64,000 nt of DNA from Pseudobutyrivibrio sp. YE44 (GTDB taxonomy: Bacteria > Bacillota > Clostridia > Lachnospirales > Lachnospiraceae), in the NCBI RefSeq assembly GCF_900104335.1, contig NZ_FMXT01000001.1, forward strand, positions 620,001 to 684,000. The letters run 5' to 3'. Both the position numbers and the translations under genes were made by a program. The stretch's first letter is position 1. Every line of letters begins with the position of its first letter. A model generated the notes under the pieces. It ran no database searches, was not told the origin of the DNA, and was given only the letters and a program-made list of their open reading frames with translations. Below, piece by piece: positions 19,917-29,609 of the stretch.

Positions 19917-20540
19917 TTAGTTAGCAACCTTTACCATTGAATGACGAACTACACTGTCATTATACATATAGCCCTTTTGGAATTCTTCTACGATGATGTT
20001 CTCACCAACTTCTTCGTCTTCAACATGCATTACTGCGTTGTGGAAGTCTGGGTTGAATTCCTGTCCTACAGCCTCGATAGGCTTAACTCCTGCCTCATCA
20101 AGTGTTGTAAGCAATTGCTTATATATCATGAGCATTCCATCTGAAAATGGATCAGCTCCCTCCTCAACTGTAGCAAGACCTCTCTCGAAGTTATCAACTA
20201 CAGGAAGAATCTTTTCTACGATGCTCTTAGCACCATTTCCAAACATCTGAGACTTTTCAACCTCAGTTCTACGTCTGAAGTTTTCAAATTCAGCCATCTG
20301 ACGCATTACTCTGTCATTAAGCTGTTCAATTTGCTCGTCTCTTTTGTCTTTCTTTTTTTCCTTTTTCTTGAAGATTTTCTTTGAGTCCTTAGCTTCGTCA
20401 GCTTCCTCAGAAGCTTCAGTAGTTTCTGTTGCCTCAGCCTCTTCAGTAGCTGTCTCTTCAGTCATTGCCTCAGCGTTTTCAACTGCCTCTTTAACGGCCT
20501 CTTCTGTAGAAAACTCTTCCATCTTTTCTTTTTCTGACAC
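19917..20540 (-). CDS. grpE: nucleotide exchange factor GrpE
   Basis: Releases ADP from DnaK. The 207-residue protein has a long acidic, Ala/Glu/Thr-rich N terminus, a Lys-rich stretch (KKIFKKKEKKKDKRDEQI), the coiled-coil dimer region, then the beta domain with FENFRRRTEVEKSQ, KILPVVDNFERGL and EEFQKGYMYNDSVVRHSMVKVAN. The start codon is GTG (20540), with AAGGAG about 11 bases upstream. It lies 27 bases after hrcA in the heat-shock operon. Confidence 0.97.
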   Translation of the reverse strand: MSEKEKMEEFSTEEAVKEAVENAEAMTEETATEEAEATETTEASEEADEAKDSKKIFKKKEKKKDKRDEQIEQLNDRVMRQMAEFENFRRRTEVEKSQMFGNGAKSIVEKILPVVDNFERGLATVEEGADPFSDGMLMIYKQLLTTLDEAGVKPIEAVGQEFNPDFHNAVMHVEDEEVGENIIVEEFQKGYMYNDSVVRHSMVKVAN

Positions 20541-20567
20541 TATTATCTATCTCCTTAATCTGATTCA

Positions 20568-21617
20568 TTAAGTCTCTTTTTTGTTTTCGTTTTTAAGTAG
20601 CTTATCAAGTTGTCCCTTGAGACTTTTTATATTATCAACAACATTTTCATAGTCCATTCTCTTTGGACCAACAATACCGATGGTACCTTTAACTCCATCG
20701 CCAAGCTCATATGTTGCTGTAACAATCGAGCAATCCTTCATAGTAGATATTGGTGATTCATCACCTATGTAAACCTGTATTCCAGTCTCCTCAGATGTAT
20801 TATTATCTGAGAGAAGCTCTATCAGTGATTGCTTTTCTTCAAATGTATCTAAAAGCTCTGATGCTTTCTTTGAATCTGAAAGCTCAGGGTATTTGAAAAT
20901 ATTGGTAGCACCTGAGGTGTATACCTGTAAATCTTCATCTTCTGTAATTGTATCTGCTACAGTGTCTAAAACCTGTGATACTATCTCGTCGTGAATTCCT
21001 GCCTGTTCTTTAAGTCTGGTGATAAGACCAAGATTAATCTGCTCTACTGATAAACCATTAAGATTTGTATTGAGAAGCATATTAAGTTTTAGCAGTGTCT
21101 CGTTATCAAGTGGCTTATCCACATGGATGATTTTGTTTTTAACAATATTGCCATCCATAACCACTACTGAAAGGACCTGATGTTCGTCAACAGCTGAAAG
21201 CTGAACAAACTTTAATCTGTTAGAAACAACAGCTGGTGCGGAAATCATTGTGGCGTACTGAGTATTTGTTGCAAGAACCTTAGCCACATTCTTGAGAAGA
21301 CTTTCCATTTTCTCAGTCTTTTCAATCATCCACTCCTGCATCTCTGAAACTTCTTTGTCCTTGGCAGCGATTAGATTGTTAACATAGAATCTATATCCTT
21401 TATCTGAAGGAATACGGCCAGCAGAAGTATGGGGCTGAACGATATAACCTAAATCCTCCAAATCAGACATTTCATTTCGAATGGTGGCTGAGCTTAAGTT
21501 CAAATCAGTATATTTAGAAATGGTACGGGAACCAACAGGTTCGCCAGTTTCTAGATAATTCTTGATAATTGCATTTAAGATTTTAACTTTTCTCTCATCA
21601 AGCTCTGTATCTGCCAT
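20568..21617 (-). CDS. hrcA: heat-inducible transcription repressor HrcA
   Basis: Repressor that binds CIRCE and is folded by GroEL, coupling heat-shock expression to chaperone demand. The 349-residue protein has an N-terminal winged helix (ILNAIIKNYLETGEPVGSRTISKY, SSATIRNEMSDLEDLGYI, GRIPSDKGYRFYV) and the GAF-like HrcA core with a C-terminal GTIGIVGPKRMDY. The start at 21617 is chosen for its AGAGGTG site; the frame open to 21656 overlaps CIRCE and is not coding. First gene of the operon and controlled by its own product. Confidence 0.97.
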   Translation of the reverse strand: MADTELDERKVKILNAIIKNYLETGEPVGSRTISKYTDLNLSSATIRNEMSDLEDLGYIVQPHTSAGRIPSDKGYRFYVNNLIAAKDKEVSEMQEWMIEKTEKMESLLKNVAKVLATNTQYATMISAPAVVSNRLKFVQLSAVDEHQVLSVVVMDGNIVKNKIIHVDKPLDNETLLKLNMLLNTNLNGLSVEQINLGLITRLKEQAGIHDEIVSQVLDTVADTITEDEDLQVYTSGATNIFKYPELSDSKKASELLDTFEEKQSLIELLSDNNTSEETGIQVYIGDESPISTMKDCSIVTATYELGDGVKGTIGIVGPKRMDYENVVDNIKSLKGQLDKLLKNENKKET

Positions 21618-21649
21618 ACATTCACCTCTTCTCCATTCGATTTTCGTTG

Positions 21650-21676
21650 TTAGCACTCATCTAATTGGAGTGCTAA
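21650..21676. promoter_or_regulatory. CIRCE operator
   Basis: Perfect TTAGCACTC-N9-GAGTGCTAA between the hrcA promoter and its start codon, the canonical HrcA-binding inverted repeat. Confidence 0.97.
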
Positions 21677-21691
21677 TCATTTTCTGATGTT

Positions 21692-21720
21692 AATTTACAC
21701 CTTGATAGTATCTTTGTCAA
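21692..21720 (-). promoter_or_regulatory. hrcA-grpE-dnaK-dnaJ promoter
   Basis: Minus-strand consensus TTGACA (21715-21720), 17-base spacer and TAAATT (21692-21697). Transcription would begin just before CIRCE, so bound HrcA blocks it. Confidence 0.8.
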
Positions 21721-21818
21721 CAGACTTTATCCTTTTTTTATATTTATAAATAGATAAAAAACGTCAAACATGTTAAACTATTCAAGATTAAGAATTATTT
21801 AAATAAGAAGAGGAACAT

Positions 21819-23624
21819 ATGGATCAAAGTAAAATCAGAAATTTTTGTATAGTTGCACATATTGATCACGGCAAGTCTACACTTGCTGATCGTATCATAC
21901 AGATGACTGGCACTCTCACAGACCGTGAGATGCAAGCACAGGTTCTTGATAATATGGATCTTGAGCGTGAACGAGGAATTACTATCAAGTCCCAGGCTGT
22001 TCGTATTATATATAAAGCAGATGACGGTCAGGAGTACATCTTCAATCTTATAGACACTCCAGGTCATGTGGATTTCAATTACGAGGTTTCCCGCTCTCTC
22101 GCTGCTTGTGATGGCGCGATCCTTGTTGTCGATGCAGCACAGGGTATCGAAGCACAGACTCTTGCAAATGTTTATCTGGCTTTAGATCACGATTTGGATG
22201 TTATCCCAGTTATCAATAAAATAGATTTACCATCAGCAGACCCAGAGCGAGTTATTGAAGAAATTGAAGATATCATTGGTCTTGAAGCCCAGGATGCTCC
22301 TCAAATTTCAGCAAAAACTGGTCTGAATATTCACGATGTTTTAGAAGCAATCGTGCATCAGCTTCCAGCTCCAAAGGGTGATACAAAAGCGCCTTTACAG
22401 GCACTTATCTTTGACTCACTTTACGATCCTTACAAGGGCGTAATTGTTTTCTGTCGAGTTAAAGAAGGAACTCTTAAAGTTGGAGACTCTGTTCGCATGA
22501 TGGCCACCGGTGCTGAGTTCGACGTTGTCGAAGTTGGATATTTTGGTGCTGGACAGTTTATTCCATGTGAAGAGCTTCCTGCTGGTATGGTTGGATACAT
22601 GACAGCTTCCATCAAAAATGTACGTGACACTCGTGTAGGTGATACTATCACTCACGTTAATAAGCCTGCAGCAGAACCACTTCCTGGCTATAAAAAGGTT
22701 AATCCAATGGTTTACTGTGGATTGTATCCTGCAGATGGTGCCAAGTATCCTGACTTAAGAGATGCACTTGAAAAGCTTCAACTTAACGATGCTGCGCTCC
22801 AGTTCGAGCCAGAAACTTCTATAGCACTTGGTTTTGGTTTCCGATGCGGTTTCCTTGGTCTTCTCCATCTCGAGATTATCCAGGAGCGTCTTGAGCGTGA
22901 ATACAATCTTGACCTTGTTACCACTGCTCCATCTGTTGTATATAGAGTTTATAAAACAGACGGCACTATGATTGAGCTGACAAACCCTAGCAATCTTCCG
23001 GATCCTTCAGAAATCGATTACATGGAAGAACCAATCGTTGAAGCGGAAATCATGGTTTCTTCTGATTACATTGGTGCTATTATGGACCTTTGCCAAGAAC
23101 GTCGAGGCCAGTATATAAGCATGGAATATATTGAAGAAACACGTGCTTTAATAAAGTATATTCTTCCACTTAACGAAATCATTTATGATTTCTTCGACGC
23201 TCTTAAGAGCCGTTCACGTGGATACGCATCCTTTGATTATGAAATGAAGGGTTATATGAAGTCTGAGCTTGTAAAGCTTGATATCCTTATTAATAAAGAA
23301 GAAGTTGATGCCCTTTCCTTCATTGTCTTCTCTGGCACTGCTTACGAGCGTGGCAGAAGAATGTGCGAAAAACTCAAAGAAGAGATTCCACGTCATCTTT
23401 TCGAAATACCTATTCAGGCCGCTGTCGGTTCAAAGGTTATTGCCCGCGAAACCGTTAAGGCCATGAGAAAAGATGTACTTGCTAAGTGTTACGGTGGAGA
23501 TATCTCGCGTAAGAAGAAACTTCTCGAGAAACAAAAAGAAGGTAAGAAACGAATGCGTCAGGTAGGTAATGTGGAAATCCCACAGGCAGCCTTCATGAGC
23601 GTTCTTAAACTTGACGAGGACTAA
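21819..23624 (+). CDS. lepA: elongation factor 4 (LepA)
   Basis: Ribosome-associated GTPase that can back-translocate stalled ribosomes and affects initiation. Full length at 601 residues. G1 AHIDHGKS, switch region [13 protein letters not shown]3 DTPGH and G4 [11 protein letters not shown] are intact, and the C-terminal LepA-specific domain ends [31 protein letters not shown] precedes the ATG. It is divergent from hrcA and followed by hemW one base after its stop. Confidence 0.98.
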   Translation: MDQSKIRNFCIVAHIDHGKSTLADRIIQMTGTLTDREMQAQVLDNMDLERERGITIKSQAVRIIYKADDGQEYIFNLIDTPGHVDFNYEVSRSLAACDGAILVVDAAQGIEAQTLANVYLALDHDLDVIPVINKIDLPSADPERVIEEIEDIIGLEAQDAPQISAKTGLNIHDVLEAIVHQLPAPKGDTKAPLQALIFDSLYDPYKGVIVFCRVKEGTLKVGDSVRMMATGAEFDVVEVGYFGAGQFIPCEELPAGMVGYMTASIKNVRDTRVGDTITHVNKPAAEPLPGYKKVNPMVYCGLYPADGAKYPDLRDALEKLQLNDAALQFEPETSIALGFGFRCGFLGLLHLEIIQERLEREYNLDLVTTAPSVVYRVYKTDGTMIELTNPSNLPDPSEIDYMEEPIVEAEIMVSSDYIGAIMDLCQERRGQYISMEYIEETRALIKYILPLNEIIYDFFDALKSRSRGYASFDYEMKGYMKSELVKLDILINKEEVDALSFIVFSGTAYERGRRMCEKLKEEIPRHLFEIPIQAAVGSKVIARETVKAMRKDVLAKCYGGDISRKKKLLEKQKEGKKRMRQVGNVEIPQAAFMSVLKLDED

Positions 23625-23625
23625 A

Positions 23626-24828
23626 ATGACCGGAATAGAAATTTATATTCATATACCATTCTGTGTAAAAAAATGTTTATATTGCGATTTCCTTTCTGGA
23701 GTATTTGATGAGAAAATGCAGCGACGTTATGTCGCTGCTTTGTGCACTGAGATACAATATGTAGCAAAAACTCATCCTGGATGCATTGTTTCCACCATTT
23801 ATGTAGGTGGAGGTACTCCTTCATGGCTTTCCGAAGACTTAATGGACGCCATTATTACAACTGTAAAAAAATGCTTTAAGCTAGACCCTCTGGCTGAAGT
23901 ATCGGTGGAATGCAATCCTGGTACCCTTTCAGCAGAAAAACTTAATGTATATCGTTCTATCGGAATTAACCGACTTAGCATTGGTTTGCAATCCGCAAAT
24001 GATGACGAGCTAAAAGAGCTTGGCCGTATTCATGATTACAATCGTTTTCTTCACACCTACGACTTGGTTCGTAAAGCAGGCTTCGAAAATGTAAATGTGG
24101 ATATAATGACTGGTTTACCACATCAAAACCTGCAAAAACTTGAGAAAACTCTTAGTTCGGTCACGATGCTTAGACCAGAGCATATCTCGGCTTACTCTCT
24201 CATTATTGAAAAAGGTACGCCTTTCTATGAGAAATATAAATTCGATGCTGTCAAACAACAAGCTGGCATGGAAACAGAGGATTTACCTACAGACGAAGAA
24301 TCTTACAAGCTTTATAAATACACAATGCAGTATTTGGAAAGCAAGGGATATAAGAGATACGAAATATCAAACTATGCAAGAAACGGCAAAATATGCCGTC
24401 ATAATGTAGGCTACTGGGATAGAGTTCCATATCTTGGCTTAGGCCTAGGTTCCGCATCATTGTTTGATAATGTTAGAACCAACAATATCAGAGACATTTA
24501 CAAATACTGTGAGATTTCAGAAAGCATTGCCCAGGGGAAGAATTTAGATTATGAACTATCCTCTCCTTACTTAGAAACCGAAGAGATTATTTCTAAAAAA
24601 GAAGCCATGGAAGAATTTATGTTCCTAGGCCTTAGAAAGATAAACGGAATTGCCCGCTCAGATTTTTATCAAATATTTGACATAGATATCGAAGCCATAT
24701 ATGGTCCTATTATTACAGCTCTTAGAAATCAAGGTTTCATGGATGCAAAAGAGGGGCGCTTATTCCTTACAGATATTGGAATAGATGTAAGCAATCAAGT
24801 TTTATCAAAATTTTTATTGGATAAATAG
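23626..24828 (+). CDS. hemW: radical SAM family heme chaperone HemW
   Basis: HemW (formerly called oxygen-independent coproporphyrinogen oxidase-like) binds heme and inserts it into target proteins. The 400-residue protein has the radical SAM motif FCVKKCLYCDF with Cys13, Cys17 and Cys20, then GGGTPSWL, and ends with the HemW C-terminal domain (EEFMFLGLRKINGIARSDF). The lepA-hemW order is common in Firmicutes. The start at 23626 is preferred because GAGGA, inside the end of lepA, lies six bases upstream; an in-frame ATG at 23611 has no such site. Confidence 0.93.
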   Translation: MTGIEIYIHIPFCVKKCLYCDFLSGVFDEKMQRRYVAALCTEIQYVAKTHPGCIVSTIYVGGGTPSWLSEDLMDAIITTVKKCFKLDPLAEVSVECNPGTLSAEKLNVYRSIGINRLSIGLQSANDDELKELGRIHDYNRFLHTYDLVRKAGFENVNVDIMTGLPHQNLQKLEKTLSSVTMLRPEHISAYSLIIEKGTPFYEKYKFDAVKQQAGMETEDLPTDEESYKLYKYTMQYLESKGYKRYEISNYARNGKICRHNVGYWDRVPYLGLGLGSASLFDNVRTNNIRDIYKYCEISESIAQGKNLDYELSSPYLETEEIISKKEAMEEFMFLGLRKINGIARSDFYQIFDIDIEAIYGPIITALRNQGFMDAKEGRLFLTDIGIDVSNQVLSKFLLDK

Positions 24829-24838
24829 CTTTTACATC

Positions 24839-24867
24839 TTGACAAATTACTGTTTATTATCTATTAT
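24839..24867 (+). promoter_or_regulatory. rpsT promoter
   Basis: Consensus TTGACA (24839-24844), 17-base spacer and TATTAT (24862-24867). It starts just after the hemW stop and gives a leader of about 85 bases. Confidence 0.85.
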
Positions 24868-24875
24868 ATTCGAGT

Positions 24876-24910
24876 ATGCGTTGAACTGTCCGTGTCCGGC
24901 TACAACGTAT
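24876..24910 (+). other. 5'-terminal hairpin of the rpsT leader
   Basis: ATGCGTTG (24876-24883) pairs with CAACGTAT (24903-24910), including one G-U pair, closing a 19-base GC-rich loop. It lies within a few bases of the predicted mRNA 5' end. S20 is known to repress its own translation in enterobacteria; whether this hairpin takes part is inference. Confidence 0.5.
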
Positions 24911-24958
24911 TTAATTTGAACAATATTATTATTTCACAAATTGGAGGTGTAGCAACAC

Positions 24959-25222
24959 ATGGCAAATATTAAGTCTGCTAAGAAGCGTGTTCAGGTAACA
25001 GCTGTTAAGACTGAGCGCAATAAGGCAATCAGATCAGAGGTTAAGACATACGTTAAGCGTGTTGAGGCTGCTGTTGAGAAGAAGGATAAGGCACTTGCTG
25101 AGTCTGAGCTTAAGGCTGCTATCAAGGTTATCGAGATGGCTGGTTCAAAGGGTGTTTATCATGACAACACTGTTAGCCGTAAGGTATCTCGTCTTACAAA
25201 GCTTGTAAACACACTTGCTTAA
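24959..25222 (+). CDS. rpsT: 30S ribosomal protein S20
   Basis: Primary 16S rRNA-binding protein of 87 residues, Lys/Arg-rich and helical: MANIKSAKKRVQVTAVKTERNKA and the C-terminal KGVYHDNTVSRKVSRLTKLVN are S20 signatures. Codon use is strongly biased (GTT, AAG, GCT), as expected for a highly expressed gene. A perfect GGAGGT lies about 11 bases upstream. It is transcribed alone from its own consensus promoter, with a strong terminator 17 bases past the stop. Confidence 0.98.
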   Translation: MANIKSAKKRVQVTAVKTERNKAIRSEVKTYVKRVEAAVEKKDKALAESELKAAIKVIEMAGSKGVYHDNTVSRKVSRLTKLVNTLA

Positions 25223-25238
25223 TTAATTTAAATATTAT

Positions 25239-25277
25239 AATAGCCTAGGGTCCCGTCAGCCCCAGGCTATTTTTTTA
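25239..25277 (+). terminator. rpsT terminator
   Basis: AATAGCCT-A-GGG pairs with CCC-AGGCTATT across one bulged A and is followed by seven Ts on the plus strand. Confidence 0.9.
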
Positions 25278-25284
25278 CCTATTT

Positions 25285-26088
25285 TTATGTTATAGATTCA
25301 TTCAAAACCTCTGCCAAATCATTCTGCCAGTACTCTCCTGTTTTAACCTTGGTAAGTGTTTTCTCCGAACGTTTACCACTAGCTCTTTCCATCTGCTTAA
25401 TAGCGATGTATCTCTGAAGAAATGCAGCGTGTTCAGCAGAGATGACACATCCGCAAACCTCAGCTCCAGAGGATATGATTCGTTTGTTCAGAACCTTACC
25501 CTCAAAAGCGCCAACAACCCTATCATCCTCATCATCGGCAAGTTCTGACAGATGCAGCACGATAGGCATTCCTGGCTCAATTTCCAAACCTTCTGGTTTA
25601 ACAAAACTCATTCCACAGTAAGATATATCACGTACAACAGCCTTAAACCTCTCACCGTTAAGTTCAATATCCATTTGCTTATCTAGGTTAAGTCTAACGC
25701 CACGTCGTCTGTTAAACTTCTCTCCATCTTCTCGGGCTGAGAAAATAATATGAATAACCTTTCCTGTGGTAAGAGTCACCTTGAAAATCTTAACATTTTT
25801 CCATCTAAAAACACCAACGGATGTAACCGCAAGCAGCTCCGTATCTGATAAATGATTACCTTTAAAAGACACCTCGACAATCTTTTCTTGAAGATGAGTT
25901 AGGATATTTTCAATAGGAACAACTCTAGTCCCATATTTATCAAACAACTCCTTATGCTCCGCCTCTGATAAAGAGGCGTACTCAGCCGGCAACTCTATCT
26001 TTTTTTTGCCTAACATGGCTGTAATAGTTAGAGATGCCAAAGAATTTATATCTGAAATTAAAAACTTAGTAGTGTCTTTCGTACTCAT
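25285..26088 (-). CDS. PilZ domain-containing protein (probable c-di-GMP receptor)
   Basis: A 267-residue cytoplasmic protein. Residues about 130-235 form a PilZ domain with the c-di-GMP motif NRRRGVRLNL (RxxxR) and the second motif DISYCG (D/NxSxxG), so ligand binding is expected. The N-terminal ~130 residues do not match a family I can name. The ATG at 26088 is preferred, although no Shine-Dalgarno is present; an in-frame GTG at 26115 is the alternative. An extended -10 box six bases before this ATG suggests a leaderless mRNA. It is divergent from the FIST-GGDEF gene. Confidence 0.82.
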   Translation of the reverse strand: MSTKDTTKFLISDINSLASLTITAMLGKKKIELPAEYASLSEAEHKELFDKYGTRVVPIENILTHLQEKIVEVSFKGNHLSDTELLAVTSVGVFRWKNVKIFKVTLTTGKVIHIIFSAREDGEKFNRRRGVRLNLDKQMDIELNGERFKAVVRDISYCGMSFVKPEGLEIEPGMPIVLHLSELADDEDDRVVGAFEGKVLNKRIISSGAEVCGCVISAEHAAFLQRYIAIKQMERASGKRSEKTLTKVKTGEYWQNDLAEVLNESIT

Positions 26089-26094
26089 ATTTGT

Positions 26095-26103
26095 ATTATA
26101 ACA
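26095..26103 (-). promoter_or_regulatory. extended -10 promoter of the PilZ gene
   Basis: TGTTATAAT on the minus strand is a perfect extended -10 element and ends six bases before the PilZ ATG. Transcription would start at the start codon. Spacing and sequence match the diguanylate cyclase promoter at 15560. Confidence 0.5.
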
Positions 26104-26189
26104 GAAAAACTTCACGTAATATGCATATTTTCTTCTTAATTGAATAGTATAGTTATAAAAGGGTAATGTTGTAAAATGAGGATTTGTCT

Positions 26190-27959
26190 ATGAAACAGTA
26201 TAATTATGAGCTTACAAGTATTGATCAGGCTCATAACGCAATTAATAATATATTTGAACAAATAGCTGATATTCCTTACTCTTCAATTTTATTCCATCTA
26301 TACACTATTCAATTTAACCAAGAGGAAATTAAGGAGTTACAGCAGCTTATTATAGACTCTTTTCCTTCTGCACAGATATGTGGAACAACCACTAATGGAG
26401 ATATTTGTGACGGTCACTTGGCAGAATACGGTCTTGTTATGGCGGTGTCACTTTTTGAAAGCACAAAAACAGAAGTACAACTTATTGAGTGCCAGCCAGG
26501 TGATGAATCTCAGGTAGGATTAAAGGTACAGCAAATAATAGATGCCACTGACAATATTAAGGCTGCTGAAATTCTAATTACCTTAAAATCAATTAACAGC
26601 CACACTATCCTTGACCTAACAGAAAAGTGTCACAAGGATATTGCGGTATTTGGAGGAGGAAGTTCTTCAATAGATGTTGCTAGTACAGATACTATGGTTA
26701 TTAGCAATGAGGATATCTGTCATAATGGCGTTTTATTAATAACATATTCTGGAGATGATTTTAATATTGATATACACCATGCTATAGGTTGGAAACCACT
26801 TGGAAAAACTCTTACTGCTACTAAAATCGTTGGTAAACGTTTATACGAGCTGGATAATGTTCCTGCCGGAAAAATATATAGTAAATACTTAGACATTCAG
26901 CCAGATGAGGATTTCTTTAATAATATACTTGAATTTCCTATTATGTCCTACCAACACGGAAATGAAGTGCTTCGTCTACCATTCTCCTGCAATCGAGACG
27001 ATGGTTCAATTATACTGGCAGCAGATATTGATGAAGGAACACCTATTAACCTTTCCTATGGTGACCCTGAGGTAATTAGAGCTGATGTAAACGAACTTAA
27101 AAATATCGTGGAGGATTTTGCTCCTCAAGCTGTATTTTTATATAGCTGTGGAGTTAGACGTTTATACTGGAAATATTTAATAAACAAAGAAACAGGTATT
27201 TTCTCTTCTATCGCACCAGTATGTGGTTTCTATTCAAGTGGCGAAATAATGCGTATAGGTGACTATATTGTGGAACACCATGTTACCTTGATTGCAATAA
27301 GTATGCGTGAAGGCGGAAAAGCTATAGCTCAACCAACAGGAAACGGTGATAAAAAGCTCCCAATGACCGCTGAACAAAAAATGCATTCTCAGATTTCAAT
27401 GGTACGACGCCTGGCAAACTTTATTAATGTAACTGCTGCCGAGTTACAGGAAGCAAATGATAAGCTCCAGGAAATGGCTGATACTGATGAATTAACAGGC
27501 TTCTATAATAGACGTATGTTAGATAAACTCCTTTCAGATGCAATTTATAGAGCCAATAAGTACAATATAAAAATGTCGCTAGGAATAATTGATATTGATG
27601 ATTTCAAAGAGGTTAATGACACCTATGGACATGATGCAGGTGATATAGTATTAAAAGAGCTATCTAAAGCAATGTTTCATGAGGTTGATAAACTACCAAG
27701 TGGAATATTCGGCCGCTGGGGAGGCGAAGAATTTCTATTCTTAGCTCCAACTCTAGAACTGGATAAAATAGCTGCGAATATTGAAGCTGCAAGAAAAAGA
27801 GTTTCATCAATTGAAATCGATGGCATAGGTATTAGAACTATAAGCATAGGTGTCACAGAATTCGCACCTGGAGATACCTGGGAAACAGTATTTAAGCGAG
27901 CTGATGAAGCCCTATACGAAGCCAAAAATTCCGGAAAGAATAAGATGTGTATAAAATAA
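26190..27959 (+). CDS. FIST-domain diguanylate cyclase
   Basis: A 589-residue cytoplasmic signalling protein: FIST N domain (about 20-215), FIST C domain (about 225-365, with FSSIAPVCGFYSSGEI), a short coiled linker (about 395-425), then a GGDEF domain with LGIIDIDDFKEVNDTYGHDAGD and active-site RWGGEEF. FIST domains are thought to sense small ligands such as amino acids. The catalytic residues are intact and the RxxD inhibitory site is not seen. The ATG at 26190 has GAGGA seven bases upstream, better than a TTG at 26184. The adjacent divergent PilZ gene suggests a local cyclase-receptor pair. Confidence 0.92.
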   Translation: MKQYNYELTSIDQAHNAINNIFEQIADIPYSSILFHLYTIQFNQEEIKELQQLIIDSFPSAQICGTTTNGDICDGHLAEYGLVMAVSLFESTKTEVQLIECQPGDESQVGLKVQQIIDATDNIKAAEILITLKSINSHTILDLTEKCHKDIAVFGGGSSSIDVASTDTMVISNEDICHNGVLLITYSGDDFNIDIHHAIGWKPLGKTLTATKIVGKRLYELDNVPAGKIYSKYLDIQPDEDFFNNILEFPIMSYQHGNEVLRLPFSCNRDDGSIILAADIDEGTPINLSYGDPEVIRADVNELKNIVEDFAPQAVFLYSCGVRRLYWKYLINKETGIFSSIAPVCGFYSSGEIMRIGDYIVEHHVTLIAISMREGGKAIAQPTGNGDKKLPMTAEQKMHSQISMVRRLANFINVTAAELQEANDKLQEMADTDELTGFYNRRMLDKLLSDAIYRANKYNIKMSLGIIDIDDFKEVNDTYGHDAGDIVLKELSKAMFHEVDKLPSGIFGRWGGEEFLFLAPTLELDKIAANIEAARKRVSSIEIDGIGIRTISIGVTEFAPGDTWETVFKRADEALYEAKNSGKNKMCIK

Positions 27960-27992
27960 AAAAACGCTGGGAAGGTCAACCCTTTCCAGCGT
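27958..27992 (-). terminator. holA terminator
   Basis: A 12-bp stem (27964-27975 with 27981-27992, one G-U pair) with a five-base loop, followed on the minus strand by seven Ts. The holA stop codon lies within the loop and inner stem. Confidence 0.85.
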
Positions 27993-28959
27993 ATTTCATT
28001 ATAATCAATTCAACAGCAAGCTTTTCGTCTAGAAGACCAGTCTTAACCTGTTGCTCGTATGTAGCCGCATCCTTAAGAAGATCTTTTATTTCTTTTGCTG
28101 AAAAATTATTTACTAGCTGCAGAGTTCTCTTTACCGCAAAATCTGGAGAACCAACCTTTCTTGCAATAGAGCTTACGCTATCTCCAAAACCTGAAAGCTC
28201 TTTAATCACCTTCATCTGTCTAAACTGACGAACAATCATATAAAGCACCCTCATAGGAGGTTCTTTTGCCGCAAGCATATCCTGATATAAATCAAGAGTT
28301 TTATGAAGATCCTTTGCAGCAATTGCATTTATCATGTCAAAGATTTTGGTTTCAACTCTAGCAATGCAGATTGCGTTAACATCCTCTAAAGTGATTTGTG
28401 GTCTATCTCCAACATAGGTAATAAGCTTTTCAAGCTCACGAGCCATATTATCCATACTGTCGTGAGTCATAATAAGAAACTGACTCCAAGCTTCCTTTTT
28501 CATTTGCTTTCCAGAATCTTTAAGCATTCCGCCAACCCACTTAGCCAAATCAGACTCATTAGGCATATTTATCTCTATATCACGGCCAGCAGCCTTTGCA
28601 GCCTTATAAAGCTTTCCTCGCTTGTCTGCTGTAGGCTCTACAAAGATAAAGGTAGTAAAATCCGGAATGGTAGAAAGATATTCCCCCAGCTTTTCAGGCA
28701 TCTTCTTTCCAAAGCCGCTATTCTCAATAAGAATCACTCTTCTATCAGCAAAAAAGGGCATTGTCTCTGCCTGATCTATCACCTGCAATTCATTAATACC
28801 GCTATCCTGATACTTGGAGAAATTCATTGTATCTCCTTCATTAACAAGAGCAGCTAACAATTTATTGCGGTATTGAAGCTTCAGATAATCTTCTTCACCA
28901 TAAAGCAAATATAAGTTTTGAAATTGTCCACTATTTATGTCTTCATCAATTCGTCTCAT
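27976..28959 (-). CDS. holA: DNA polymerase III subunit delta
   Basis: Clamp-loader subunit that opens the sliding clamp. 327 residues, normal length, with the typical N terminus FQNLYLLYGEEDYLKLQYRNKLL, the AAA-like RRVILIENSGFG and FIFVEPTADKRGKLYKAAK, and the helical C-terminal domain (LYMIVRQFRQMKVI, YEQQVKTGLLDEKLAVELII). The start is the first ATG of the frame. It is downstream of the cytidylate-kinase-like gene on the same strand, with a 43-base gap. The coding end is part of its terminator hairpin. Confidence 0.93.
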   Translation of the reverse strand: MRRIDEDINSGQFQNLYLLYGEEDYLKLQYRNKLLAALVNEGDTMNFSKYQDSGINELQVIDQAETMPFFADRRVILIENSGFGKKMPEKLGEYLSTIPDFTTFIFVEPTADKRGKLYKAAKAAGRDIEINMPNESDLAKWVGGMLKDSGKQMKKEAWSQFLIMTHDSMDNMARELEKLITYVGDRPQITLEDVNAICIARVETKIFDMINAIAAKDLHKTLDLYQDMLAAKEPPMRVLYMIVRQFRQMKVIKELSGFGDSVSSIARKVGSPDFAVKRTLQLVNNFSAKEIKDLLKDAATYEQQVKTGLLDEKLAVELIIMKYAGKG

Positions 28960-29002
28960 AGATAAGAGTATACCTTAATTTCATGGTCCTTAAAAGTGTT
29001 CA

Positions 29003-29590
29003 TTATGCTTTTGCAGCATCACAAATAAGCTTAACACAATTATCAATTCCTAGGGTAGAACTCTTCACTGACAAATCATAATATGCAGCATTACCAAACT
29101 CTGTGTCAGTATAATATTTGCAGTATTTCTTTCTCATTTTGTCTACAGAATGAATTCTCTCAATAACCTTTTCTTCAGAAACACCAGGCATTTTTCCCAT
29201 CATTCTATTAATTCTAAAATGTTCGGAGGCAGAAATAAACACATGTAAAGTATGATCATACTCTTTTAAGATAATGTTTGCGTTACGACCAACAATAACG
29301 CAGTTCCCCTTTTCGGCAACTTTTTTGATGGCTTCTGATTGAGCTCTAAAAAGCTTTTCATCAAGAGGCTTGTTATAAAAATCAAAAAGACTCTGACCAA
29401 AACCAAACTGCTTTGGTACCTTTTCATCGTAGAATCGCACTTCATCAGGCGTAAGGTTACCACTTTCAATGGCAGCTCTTACTATCATATCCTTATCGCA
29501 ATAATAATAGCCTAATTCTTCTGCCACTTTCATTCCAATGGTGCTTCCACCAGCCCCGAACTGACGACTGATTGTAATTATGTTTTTCAT
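29003..29590 (-). CDS. cytidylate kinase-like family protein
   Basis: A 195-residue P-loop protein of the cytidylate-kinase-2 family (PF13189 type), common in Clostridia and distinct from the housekeeping Cmk. It starts KNIITISRQFGAGGSTIG, in which GAGGSTIG is the phosphate-binding loop, and has NCVIVGRNANIIL and a lid region HFRINRMMGK. The phosphorylated substrate is not known. It lies 19 bases after the amino-acid ABC ATPase gene and is probably cotranscribed with it, which is an odd pairing. GAGAGGG lies just before the ATG. Confidence 0.85.
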   Translation of the reverse strand: MKNIITISRQFGAGGSTIGMKVAEELGYYYCDKDMIVRAAIESGNLTPDEVRFYDEKVPKQFGFGQSLFDFYNKPLDEKLFRAQSEAIKKVAEKGNCVIVGRNANIILKEYDHTLHVFISASEHFRINRMMGKMPGVSEEKVIERIHSVDKMRKKYCKYYTDTEFGNAAYYDLSVKSSTLGIDNCVKLICDAAKA

Positions 29591-29609
29591 ACCCTCTCAA
29601 AGTCCCCTT

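Noticed and set aside
20344-20571. Plus-strand Ser/Ala-rich open frame of 75 residues
   Set aside because: Antisense of the acidic Ala/Glu-rich N terminus of grpE, with no ribosome site.
21617-21656. Extended hrcA start
   Set aside because: The extra codons overlap the CIRCE operator; AGAGGTG marks the ATG at 21617.
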